64,000 bases of DNA, taken from Nonomuraea wenchangensis (GTDB lineage: Bacteria; Actinomycetota; Actinomycetes; Streptosporangiales; Streptosporangiaceae). The stretch lies in NCBI RefSeq assembly GCF_900111685.1, contig NZ_FOHX01000015.1, positions 185,596 through 249,595 on the forward strand, written 5' to 3'. Positions 1-7,183 of this stretch are shown here, in pieces (within the stretch, counting starts at the first letter, position 1; each line of letters starts with the position of its first letter). The position numbers and the translations under genes were made by a program. The notes beneath the pieces were generated by a model. That model was not told where the DNA came from and did not search any database. It saw only the letters and a list, made by a program, of their open reading frames with translations.

Positions 1-83
1 GACTGGGTGGCCAGCGCGGTGGTGCTCATGCCCCTTCGCTCGCGCTGAAGCCGGACCATCTGACCGGTCGTGATCTCGGTCAT
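1..83 (-). CDS. XRE-family HTH regulator, N-terminus only (cut by window edge)
   Basis: Only the first 27 codons lie in the window. They begin with ATG at 83, preceded on the minus strand by an AGGAGG ribosome-binding site. The peptide starts MTEITTGQMVRLQRERRG and continues MSTTALATQ, the usual opening of an XRE DNA-binding domain (helix 1, then a short turn and the 'S..ALA' helix 2). The rest of the domain and any effector domain are outside the window, so the regulated target cannot be named. The short gap to the MarR gene suggests a separate unit. Confidence 0.6.
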   Translation of the reverse strand, partial: MTEITTGQMVRLQRERRGMSTTALATQ

Positions 84-223
84 GGGCGTGGCGCCTCCTG
101 CTCTGTCGCAACTGCCCACAGGCTAGGGCTCCAGGACCCCGCCTGTGAGTGGTTTCGGCACAGCCGAAAAAAGAGGGCGCGTTCGGTGTCTCCGCAGGTC
201 AGAAAGGTGAAAGGGGTTCAGAT

Positions 224-688
224 TCAGCGGCGCGCGTGGTGCTCGTGGACGCGGGTCAGGAAGTCCGAAAACTGCTCGCGTTCGGCGGGCGTGAGCGGGG
301 CCAGCAACTCGTCCTGGAGGGAGACGACGACCTCCTGGAGCCGGGCGAGATGCTCCCGTCCCTTTCCGGTGAGCCGGACGACGTTGCGGCGGCGGTCGGC
401 GGGGTCGGGGGAGCGCTCGACATGGCCGCGCTCGGCCAGCTCGTTGATGACCGCGACCAGGTCGCTGCGGTAGATGCCGGTGCGCCGGCTCAGCTCGGCC
501 TGGCTGACGGGCCCGCCCTCGCGCAGGGCCACGAGCGCGGCGTAGTGCCACTTGCGGGCGTCGAGGCGGGCCAGGCCCTCGCTCACCATCCGGTCGGCCT
601 GCATCGCGACCAGCGACAACGTACGGCTGGGCAGGGCGCGCAGGGCCGCCGGGGTCGGCTGCCCCGCCATGGGGTCGTCGTCCGTCAT
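224..688 (-). CDS. MarR-family transcriptional regulator
   Basis: A 154-residue protein of normal MarR length. The central winged helix is clear: helices around QAELSRRTGIYRSDLVAVINELAERGHV (split here as QAELSRRTGIYRSD and LVAVINELAERGHV), followed by the wing DPADRRRNVVRLTGKG. MarR proteins are dimeric, usually ligand-released repressors. The gene is divergent from the alpha/beta hydrolase at 769, and the 80-bp space between them holds repeated CGTTAG boxes, so autorepression together with control of the hydrolase is the simplest reading. The ligand is unknown. Confidence 0.9.
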   Translation of the reverse strand: MTDDDPMAGQPTPAALRALPSRTLSLVAMQADRMVSEGLARLDARKWHYAALVALREGGPVSQAELSRRTGIYRSDLVAVINELAERGHVERSPDPADRRRNVVRLTGKGREHLARLQEVVVSLQDELLAPLTPAEREQFSDFLTRVHEHHARR

Positions 689-703
689 GGGCAGAGCCTA
701 TTG

Positions 704-747
704 CGTTAGTCGCCCTAACGAACTACCGTTAGTGTCACAAACGTTAG
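704..747. promoter_or_regulatory. Putative MarR operator: repeated CGTTAG boxes
   Basis: The divergent promoter region has CGTTAG at 704-709 facing CTAACG at 715-720 (a 6-5-6 inverted repeat) and further direct CGTTAG copies at 727-732 and 742-747. Four copies of one hexamer in 44 bp between a MarR gene and its divergent neighbour point to the regulator's binding sites. The assignment to this MarR protein is inference. Confidence 0.6.
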
Positions 748-768
748 TCACGCGAACGGATTAAGGCC

Positions 769-1623
769 ATGATGATCGACGTGCTCGGCTCCTCCCTCCA
801 CTACGAGGACTCCGGCGACGGCGTCCCCTTCGTCTTCCTGCACGGCAACCCCTCCTCCTCCCGCCAGTGGCGGAACGTGCTGCCCGGCGTGGCCGCCCCG
901 GGCCGCCGCCTGCTCGCCCCCGACCTCATCGGCATGGGCCGCTCCGGCAAGCCCGACCTCCCCTACCGCTTCGGCGACCACGCCCGCTACCTGGACGCCT
1001 GGTTCGACGCGCTCGGCCTGGAGGACGTGGTGCTGATCGGCCACGACTGGGGCGGCGCGCTCGCCTGCGACTGGGCGGCCCGGCATCCGGAGCGGGTGCG
1101 CGGCGTGGCGCTCATGGAGGCGGTCGTCCGCGGGACCAGCCTGGACGAGCTGGGCGAGGGCCCGCGCCGCCGCGCCGAGACCATCCGCGGCCCCGAGGGC
1201 GAGAAGCTGGTGCTCGACGGCGACTTCCTCATCCGCACCGCCTACACCGGCGGCGTGCTGACGCCTCTGGACGAGGAGGACCTGCGGCCCTACCTGGAGC
1301 CCTACCCGACCCGCGAGAGCTGCAGGCCGCTGTTGGAGTGGGCGCGCTCGCTGCCGCTCGACGGGGAGCCGGCCGACGTGGCCGAGCGGGTGACCTCCTT
1401 CGGCAAGTGGCTGGGGGCCTCGGGCGAGGTGCCGAAGCTGCTGCTCACCTTCGACTCCTCGCCGACGCTGCTGATCACCCCGCAGGTGGCGGAGTGGTGC
1501 GCGGACAATGTCGCGGCGCTGGAGACCCTGCACCTCGGCCCGGCCGGGCACCACGCCACCGAGGACAGGCCGCACGAGATCGCCGCCGCGATCGCCGCCT
1601 GGGCCGCCCGCCACGGCCTCTGA
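769..1623 (+). CDS. Haloalkane dehalogenase-like alpha/beta hydrolase
   Basis: A 284-residue alpha/beta hydrolase. The oxyanion/halide motif HGNP is at residues 25-28, and the nucleophile elbow GHDWGG at 91-96 has Asp93 as nucleophile. The candidate catalytic His is in GHHATEDRP near 261. The Asp nucleophile followed by Trp (HDW), together with Asn of HGNP, is the halide-binding pair of haloalkane dehalogenases, which turn alkyl halides into alcohols. Epoxide hydrolases share the Asp elbow but usually lack the HGNP Asn. There are tandem ATG codons at 769 and 772. It is the likely target of the divergent MarR regulator. The natural substrate is unknown. Confidence 0.8.
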   Translation: MMIDVLGSSLHYEDSGDGVPFVFLHGNPSSSRQWRNVLPGVAAPGRRLLAPDLIGMGRSGKPDLPYRFGDHARYLDAWFDALGLEDVVLIGHDWGGALACDWAARHPERVRGVALMEAVVRGTSLDELGEGPRRRAETIRGPEGEKLVLDGDFLIRTAYTGGVLTPLDEEDLRPYLEPYPTRESCRPLLEWARSLPLDGEPADVAERVTSFGKWLGASGEVPKLLLTFDSSPTLLITPQVAEWCADNVAALETLHLGPAGHHATEDRPHEIAAAIAAWAARHGL

Positions 1624-1721
1624 CGGGGACCCGCGCCTGTAGGCTCGCCGCTCGGCGGGCGTGCGGCGCGCCCCGCTGGGCAGATGCCGCACCGTGACCT
1701 GGTGAGGCCGGGAGGCGTGGA

Positions 1722-2675
1722 ATGGCGAGTCTGTGGCGGCGCGTCGAGGCGGTCCGGGCCTGGGGGCGCCGGACGGTCGACCACTGGCGGGTGCGCAGGC
1801 TGTCGCTCGACCACCTCATCCGCGGCGTGCAGCGCTACCAGGGCCAGAACGGCGACCGGCTGGCCGGCGCGGTCACCTACTTCGCGTTCCTGTCGTTCTT
1901 CCCGCTGGTGGCGCTCGCGTACGCGGTGCTCGGCTACGTGGTGGCCACCAGCGAGGCCACCAGGGAGGCCCTCGCGGCCGCCATCACCGAGCGGCTGCCC
2001 GGCATCGCCGACCAGCTCAACCTCAAGTCCATCGCCGAGGCCAAGGCGACCGCCGGCATCATCGGCCTGCTCGGCCTCCTCTACGCCGGGCTCGGCGCGC
2101 TGGACGCCCTGCGCGGGTCGCTGCGCGAGATCTACATGACCACCCAGCCGCCGCTCAACTTCTTCCTCGGCAAGCTGCGCGACCTGAGCTCGCTCCTGAT
2201 GATCGGGATCGCGATGATCACGTCCGTGCTGGTCGGCGGGTTCGCCACCAGCGCGACCGACAAGGTCCTGCACCTCGTCTTCGGCAGCGAGTCACCCCTG
2301 GCCACCTTCGGGCTGCGGCTGGCGGGCCTGGTCGCCGGGCTCGCCGCCGACTGGGTGCTGTTCCTCATCCTGCTCGGCTGGGTGGCCAAGCCGGTCCAGC
2401 CGTTCAAGGTGATCGCCCAGGGGTCGCTGATCGGCGCGATCGGGTTCGGCGTGCTCAAGCAGCTCGCCACCCTGCTGCTCGCCCACACGCTGCGCAACCC
2501 CGTCTACGGCACGTTCGCGGTGATCGTGGGCCTGCTCGTGTGGATCAACATCTCGGCCCGGCTCGTCCTGCACGTCGCCGCCTGGACGGCCACGGCCGGC
2601 TACTGCCCGCCGCCCGCGCCCACGCCGGTGCCCTCGCCGATCGTGAAACCGTCGGAGGAGGGCTCAGACACCTGA
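1722..2675 (+). CDS. YihY/BrkB-family inner membrane protein
   Basis: A 317-residue polytopic protein. The N-terminal motif GDRLAGAVTYFAFLSFFPL (residues about 44-62) is the signature of the YihY (formerly 'ribonuclease BN') family, with further hydrophobic segments at about 65-75, 110-125, 160-180, 205-235 and 265-290 and a proline-rich C-terminus. The family is an integral membrane protein of uncertain role; the old RNase BN label is not accepted. It converges on the D-Ala-D-Ala carboxypeptidase gene with a 12-bp overlap of 3' ends, an arrangement often kept in actinomycetes. Confidence 0.9.
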   Translation: MASLWRRVEAVRAWGRRTVDHWRVRRLSLDHLIRGVQRYQGQNGDRLAGAVTYFAFLSFFPLVALAYAVLGYVVATSEATREALAAAITERLPGIADQLNLKSIAEAKATAGIIGLLGLLYAGLGALDALRGSLREIYMTTQPPLNFFLGKLRDLSSLLMIGIAMITSVLVGGFATSATDKVLHLVFGSESPLATFGLRLAGLVAGLAADWVLFLILLGWVAKPVQPFKVIAQGSLIGAIGFGVLKQLATLLLAHTLRNPVYGTFAVIVGLLVWINISARLVLHVAAWTATAGYCPPPAPTPVPSPIVKPSEEGSDT

Positions 2676-3791
2676 GCCGCCGCGCCGCCGGCGGCGGATG
2701 CCGTACACCAGCCAGACGACCCCGAACAGCAGTCCGCCGCCGATCACCGCGGCCCCGACGGCCTTGGTGTGGTCGGTCTGCCTCTGGGCGGCGGTGTCCA
2801 GCAGCGGCGGCTGGTGGGCGGGGGTCACCTGGGTGACCGGGCCGCCGGAGACCCGCGCCTGCGGCGCGGCCGGCGCCTGGGCCGGCAGCGGGTCCACGAG
2901 CTGCCCGACCGGGGTCACCTTGCCCCGCACCGAGAAGCCCCAGTCCATGAGCTTGCCGACCTCCTCCCAGAAGTAGCCCTCGTGGCGCATGACGCTCACC
3001 ACGATCGTGTGGCCGCCGCGGGTGGCCGCGCCGACGAAGCTGCCGAGGGCCTTGGAGGTCCAGCCGTTCTTGACGCCGATCATGCCCTGATAGCGCCAGA
3101 GCAGCTTGTTGTGGTTGCTGATCTGGTACGTCTTGCCCTTCGGGGCCGGGAAGTTCGCCGTCTTCGTGCTGATGTAGCGGAGGAAGTCGGGGTTGGCCAG
3201 GCCGGCGCGGGCGATGAGCGCCAGGTCGTAGGCCGAGCTGCTCTGGCCGGGCTTGTCGAGGCCGCTCGGCGTCTTGGCGACGGTGTCGTTCGCCTGGAGC
3301 CGCTTCGCCTCCTCGTTCATCTCCCGCATGGTCTTGGCCAGGCCGCCGTTGACCTCGGCGAGCGCCATGGCCGCGTCGTTGCCCGAGGACATCATCAGGC
3401 CCTTGAACAGGTCGTCGACCCGGTACGTCGCCTTAGGCGTGAGCCCGACCGCGGTGCCCTCCTGGTTGCAGGCGTTCTGGCTGGGCCGGATCCTGAGGTT
3501 CTTGTTCAGCTTCGGGATCAGGGTGAGCGCGGTCAGCGTCTTCAGGGTGCTGGCCGGCAGGTAGCGCCCGTGGGCGTCCTTGGCGGCGAGCACCTGGCCC
3601 GTCTCCACGTCCGCTATGACGTACGACGTAGCCTTGGTCTTGGGCGGCTTCTTGACGCCCTCGGGGGCGACCAGGCCACGGCTGCCCAGCGCCGGGCCGC
3701 CCACGGGGGTGGCCGGGGCGGCGTACGCGGTCCCGCCGGTGAGCGAGGCCGACGCGACGAACGCCGTGATCAGTACGGTTTTGGTCCACAT
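2664..3791 (-). CDS. D-alanyl-D-alanine carboxypeptidase (low-molecular-weight PBP)
   Basis: A serine DD-peptidase of the DacA/PBP5 type that trims the terminal D-Ala from peptidoglycan stem peptides outside the membrane. Counting from ATG 3791, a signal sequence spans about residues 1-25. The active-site tetrad STLK is at 81-84, SGN at 136-138 and KNG (variant of KTG) at 241-243. A C-terminal membrane helix followed by RRRRRG anchors it. Upstream in-frame ATG 3836 would add 15 residues before the signal peptide, so 3791 is preferred. The KNG variant is frequent in actinobacterial members. Confidence 0.93.
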   Translation of the reverse strand: MWTKTVLITAFVASASLTGGTAYAAPATPVGGPALGSRGLVAPEGVKKPPKTKATSYVIADVETGQVLAAKDAHGRYLPASTLKTLTALTLIPKLNKNLRIRPSQNACNQEGTAVGLTPKATYRVDDLFKGLMMSSGNDAAMALAEVNGGLAKTMREMNEEAKRLQANDTVAKTPSGLDKPGQSSSAYDLALIARAGLANPDFLRYISTKTANFPAPKGKTYQISNHNKLLWRYQGMIGVKNGWTSKALGSFVGAATRGGHTIVVSVMRHEGYFWEEVGKLMDWGFSVRGKVTPVGQLVDPLPAQAPAAPQARVSGGPVTQVTPAHQPPLLDTAAQRQTDHTKAVGAAVIGGGLLFGVVWLVYGIRRRRRGGSGV

Positions 3792-3869
3792 GGCGGGTCT
3801 CAGCGTAGCCCTGGATGAATGCCCATGTGGCGACACATCCCCCGATGATCCACCTTCGATACTAGAGAG

Positions 3870-4070
3870 ATGGTCATGTCACGAAAGATCGCCGCGTTCC
3901 TCGTCGTACTGGGCGCGTTCATGATCTTTGAATGGATCAACCTCGGCTTCAACCTGGCCGACGGGCACCCCACCAGCTTCTACGTGGTACACGGCATCCT
4001 GATCGCGGTCAACATCGTGCTCGGCCTGGTCCTGATGTTCCTCGGGGTCCGCGCGCTCAGAGTGCGCTGA
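3870..4070 (+). CDS. Small two-helix membrane protein (SCO4848-like)
   Basis: A 66-residue protein with two hydrophobic helices (about 8-24 and 44-62) separated by a short loop containing Asn-Leu-Ala-Asp. The gene pattern YihY / D-Ala carboxypeptidase / small membrane protein matches, as I recall, the Streptomyces SCO4847-SCO4849 neighbourhood, so this looks like the SCO4848-type family of unknown function. ATG codons at 3870 and 3876 are both possible. Its 3' end overlaps that of the convergent ATP-grasp gene by 14 bp. Confidence 0.75.
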   Translation: MVMSRKIAAFLVVLGAFMIFEWINLGFNLADGHPTSFYVVHGILIAVNIVLGLVLMFLGVRALRVR

Positions 4071-5448
4071 GGAGCCGGCGCGTGAGCGCGTGCAGCTCGT
4101 CCGCCTCCTGCCTGGAGTCGCCGATCGAGGTGAAGCCCAGCTTGCCGTGCTCGGGGATCGCGCCGAGCAGGTGGAAGACGTTGCCGGTGCGGCGTTCGTG
4201 GTCGAAGCCGAGACCGAGGCGGCCGGCCGCGCGCATGACCTCGCCTGGCGTGCGGCCGCGCAGGCAGCCGGCGGCGTAGTTGTCGGTCGCGGTGTAGTAC
4301 TTCGGCTGGTCACCGGCCATGAGCAGGCCGGTGCCGGGGTCGTAGACGGCGCCGGTGGTCAGCGTGACGGCGCCGTACGGGTGCGTGGTGCCGCCGATGC
4401 GCAGGTTGATCTCGCAGAGCAGCGCCGCGTACCCGGCGTCGGCCTTGAGCGCGAAGAAGTCCATGCCGAACACGCCCACCACGCCGCGCTCGGCCAGGAC
4501 CCGCGCGATGCGCCCTGCCGACGCGCCCACCTCGGCGCGGTACTCGGGGGCCGCGGGGAACGTGCAGCCCTGGTAGACCTGGCCGCTGTCGCCGCCGAGC
4601 ACCTGGTCGTGCGTGGCCAGCACCCGGGCCTGCCCGCCCGGCGAGATGGCCGCGAGTGCGCTCGGGTAGTAGAGCGGCCGGTGCTCGATGTACTCCTCCA
4701 CGACCGCGCCCCGGTCCCTGATCTTGGCGGAGAAGGCATCCCAGGTCTCGTCGCCGGCCGAGAAGTCGATCCGCGAGCGGTCGCTCTTGGTGACGATGGC
4801 GTTGCCCAGCCCGGAGTAGGCGTCGTTGAGCTTGATGATCACGCGCTCGCCCGGCAGGGCCTCGACGGCCTCCTCGATCTCCAGCGGCGTCCGCAGGTCG
4901 CCGAAGCCGCGCGCCATGGGCACGCCGGCCTCTTGGCCGAGCTCGCGGGCGCCGCTCTTGGAGCCGTAGTAGGCGAAGGAGGTGGCCGGACCGTAGATGG
5001 GGACGTTGAGTGACGAGGCGAGCTCCTCCTCCAGCTCGCTCAGCACGAACGGCACCAGCAACGCGTCGCCGTCGATCTCCGCCCGCAGCTGCTCCAGCAC
5101 GTCGGGACGGCTGAGCAGGGTCCTGGTCAGCGGCTGGGACCAGGGGTCGTCGAGCGTGATCAGCGTGAGCCGCTTGGCGGCGTCCTCCGGGTCGGGCAGG
5201 AACGAGAAGTAGTAGTCGATGATGCCGGGATCGATGGGCACGGAGGAGAGGTAGACCACCTTTACCCCGGGTTCCCGGAGCGTCAGCAGGAGGAAGAGCA
5301 GGCGCTCCTCGTACGACCTGGCCGCCTTGATGCGGCGGAGCTCGTCCTGGGGAAGGGAGAGCGAGGGTACGACCACCAGGGTCCCCTCACTCGGCTCGAA
5401 GATGCTCAACCCAGCATACTTCTCCCCGAACGGGATAGTAGTGATCAT
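4057..5448 (-). CDS. ATP-grasp ligase, PGM1-like (peptide ligase related)
   Basis: A 463-residue ATP-grasp protein. The N-terminal part holds a conserved block TLITLDDPWSQPLT (about 94-107) and VPIYGPATSFAYYGSKSGAR (split as VPIYGP and YYGSKSGAR, about 149-168). ATP-grasp elements follow: VIIKLNDAYSGLGNA, VVEEYIEH, and the metal-binding end GMDFFAL...CEINLRIGGTTHP. This layout matches PGM1, the ligase that joins a non-proteinogenic amino acid to a ribosomal peptide in pheganomycin biosynthesis. No precursor peptide or guanidino-amino-acid gene is seen nearby, so the substrate is unknown and a stand-alone role is possible. Start ATG 5448. Confidence 0.75.
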   Translation of the reverse strand: MITTIPFGEKYAGLSIFEPSEGTLVVVPSLSLPQDELRRIKAARSYEERLLFLLLTLREPGVKVVYLSSVPIDPGIIDYYFSFLPDPEDAAKRLTLITLDDPWSQPLTRTLLSRPDVLEQLRAEIDGDALLVPFVLSELEEELASSLNVPIYGPATSFAYYGSKSGARELGQEAGVPMARGFGDLRTPLEIEEAVEALPGERVIIKLNDAYSGLGNAIVTKSDRSRIDFSAGDETWDAFSAKIRDRGAVVEEYIEHRPLYYPSALAAISPGGQARVLATHDQVLGGDSGQVYQGCTFPAAPEYRAEVGASAGRIARVLAERGVVGVFGMDFFALKADAGYAALLCEINLRIGGTTHPYGAVTLTTGAVYDPGTGLLMAGDQPKYYTATDNYAAGCLRGRTPGEVMRAAGRLGLGFDHERRTGNVFHLLGAIPEHGKLGFTSIGDSRQEADELHALTRRLLSAL

Positions 5449-5514
5449 ATAGCGAGTGAAACACCGATTAACCCCGAAAACAGCCAGCGGCGAAGTGTGA
5501 TGACCATGACAGAA

Positions 5515-5540
5515 GGTGACAGGATTCGGAATCGCTCACC
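5515..5540. promoter_or_regulatory. Nested inverted repeat before the ATP-grasp gene
   Basis: Inside the 508-bp gap between the divergent ATP-grasp and amidohydrolase genes, GGTGA at 5515-5519 faces TCACC at 5536-5540, and between them GATTC faces GAATC with a single central base. The site lies about 70 bp upstream of the ATP-grasp start. It may be a protein-binding site or a hairpin; no regulator is encoded next to it. Confidence 0.35.
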
Positions 5541-5649
5541 ACGTTTGGAAGTAGCGACGACGGGTCACCATCTAATGATCCCTTATGACTATTTCCGGAC
5601 CAGGCGGAACATCACGTAAGGTGACAAGCAGGGGTTACGGACCTGCAGT

Positions 5650-5829
5650 CGGCTAACTTTTGGTGTATCTGTCGGCGCGGAGCCGCGGACGAGCGATAGA
5701 GTCGGACCCATCGCCACCGGGCTCACGGCCGACCGCTGTGCTCCCTGGCTGCACAGCGGCACTCGCGACCGACGCACGCAAGGCCCAAGCCGACGATCTC
5801 ACGCACCCGAACCAGCGGGTGTGTTTTTT
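5650..5829 (+). ncRNA. Candidate structured RNA or attenuated leader ending in a terminator
   Basis: No protein is convincing between 5449 and 5956. The plus strand from about 5650 carries a perfect 9-bp hairpin (5733-5741 with 5751-5759, 9-nt loop TCCCTGGCT), a possible 5-bp GCGAT/ATCGC stem upstream near 5694-5716, and then an intrinsic terminator at 5801-5829. The amidohydrolase begins 127 bp further on. This could be an independent small RNA or a conditional terminator in the amidohydrolase leader. I could not match it to a known RNA family; the 5' end is a guess. Confidence 0.35.
5801..5829 (+). terminator. Intrinsic terminator in the 5449-5956 gap
   Basis: The stem ACGCACCCG (5801-5809) pairs with CGGGTGTGT (5816-5824) through one G-U pair, with a 6-nt loop, and the T-run continues to 5829. 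Such a clean hairpin plus T-run is uncommon in this GC-rich DNA and lies between a candidate RNA and the amidohydrolase start. Confidence 0.7.
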
Positions 5830-5956
5830 GATTTCGCCGAGTCGGCCCGCTTTTGACCGAGGCGGCCCACGGCGGGATGACGAGTACGACAGCGCACTAG
5901 CCGCGCCGGCTTCAGTTGCTTCCAGGGCGCGCGGCATTGGGACGGAGTGGTGACAT

Positions 5957-7183
5957 ATGCGGGGACGTGAGCTGCGGGGCGAACTCGACGCGTTCCTGGC
6001 CGAGAGCGAGCAGGATCTCGTGGCGTTCCGCCGCGACCTCCACATGCACCCCGAGCTGGCCTTCGCCGAATATCGCACGACACAGCGCATCGCCGAGCGG
6101 CTCACCGCCGCCGGGCTGAGCCCGCGGGTGCTCCCCAAGGGCACCGGCCTGATCTGCGACGTCGGCAGCGGCGACGGCCCCACGGTCGCCCTGCGCGCCG
6201 ACATCGACGCGCTGCCGCTGCAGGACGAGAAGGACGTGCCCTACCGCTCGACCGTGCCCGGGGTCTGCCACGCCTGCGGTCACGACGTGCACACGACCGT
6301 GCTGCTCGGCACCTCGCTCTTCCTCGCCCAGCAGGCCGCGGCGGGCCTCCTGCCCGGCCGGGTCCGGCTGATCTTCCAGCCGGCCGAGGAGGCCCCTGGC
6401 GGCGCCCTCGAGGTCATGGCGCACGGCGGCATCAGCGGCGTGGACCGCATCTTCGGCCTGCACTGCGACCCGCGGGTGGACGTCGGCCAGCTCGGCCTGC
6501 GCGTCGGCCCGATCACCTCCGCCTGCGACCGGATGACCGTCCGGGTCTCCGGCCCCGGCGGCCACACCGCCCGCCCCCACCTGACCGCCGACCTCGTCTT
6601 CGCGCTGGCCAAGATCCTCACCGAGCTGCCCGCCGCGCTGTCGCGCCGGATCGACCCGCGCTCCTCGCTCAGCCTCGTCTGGGGCCGCGTCGAGGCCGGC
6701 TCGGCCGCCAACGCGATCCCCGACGACGGCGTGGCCGAGGGCACCGTGCGCTGCCTCGACGAGGAGGCCTGGCACGCCGCCCCCGACCTGATCAAGTCGC
6801 TGCTGGAGTCGGTCGCGAGCGCCTACGGCATCGAGGCCACGATGGACTACACCCGCGGCGTGCCTCCGGTCGTCAACGACGAGGTCAGCGTCGAGATGCT
6901 GGGCGAGGCCGCCGAGCGCGTGCTGGGCGCGGGCGCGGTCGTCCCGACCCAGCAGTCGCTCGGCGGCGAGGACTTCGCCTGGTATCTCGAGTCGGTCCCC
7001 GGCGCGTTCGCCCGCCTCGGCACCCGCTCGCCCGACGGCGTCACCTACGACATCCACCAGGGCACCTTCGACGTGGACGAGCAGGCGATCGCCATGGGCG
7101 TGCGCGTCATGGCCGCCACCGCCTTCACCGCCCTGTGGGACGTCGGGCCGCTCGACTCGACGGTCACCAGCGCGCTGGCGTGA
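5957..7183 (+). CDS. M20-family amidohydrolase (N-acyl-amino-acid / hippurate hydrolase type)
   Basis: A 408-residue cytosolic zinc amidohydrolase. The family pattern is RRDLHMHPELAFAEY (about 25-39), ALRADIDALPL with the metal Asp, GVCHACGHDVHTT with metal Cys/His, FQPAEEAPGGA with the catalytic Glu pair, and GGEDFAWY near the C-terminus. These enzymes release amino acids from N-acyl or aromatic amides. AmiA1/AmiB1 of mycobacteria are the nearest named relatives I recall, and they too sit near deoD/pmmB. Its 3' end overlaps the convergent peptidase gene by 20 bp. The in vivo substrate is unknown. Confidence 0.9.
   Translation: MRGRELRGELDAFLAESEQDLVAFRRDLHMHPELAFAEYRTTQRIAERLTAAGLSPRVLPKGTGLICDVGSGDGPTVALRADIDALPLQDEKDVPYRSTVPGVCHACGHDVHTTVLLGTSLFLAQQAAAGLLPGRVRLIFQPAEEAPGGALEVMAHGGISGVDRIFGLHCDPRVDVGQLGLRVGPITSACDRMTVRVSGPGGHTARPHLTADLVFALAKILTELPAALSRRIDPRSSLSLVWGRVEAGSAANAIPDDGVAEGTVRCLDEEAWHAAPDLIKSLLESVASAYGIEATMDYTRGVPPVVNDEVSVEMLGEAAERVLGAGAVVPTQQSLGGEDFAWYLESVPGAFARLGTRSPDGVTYDIHQGTFDVDEQAIAMGVRVMAATAFTALWDVGPLDSTVTSALA

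Noticed and set aside
5449..5956. Riboswitch of a known class (cobalamin, c-di-AMP, SAM) upstream of the amidohydrolase
   Set aside because: I could not find the conserved cores of these classes; only the hairpins and terminator are supported.
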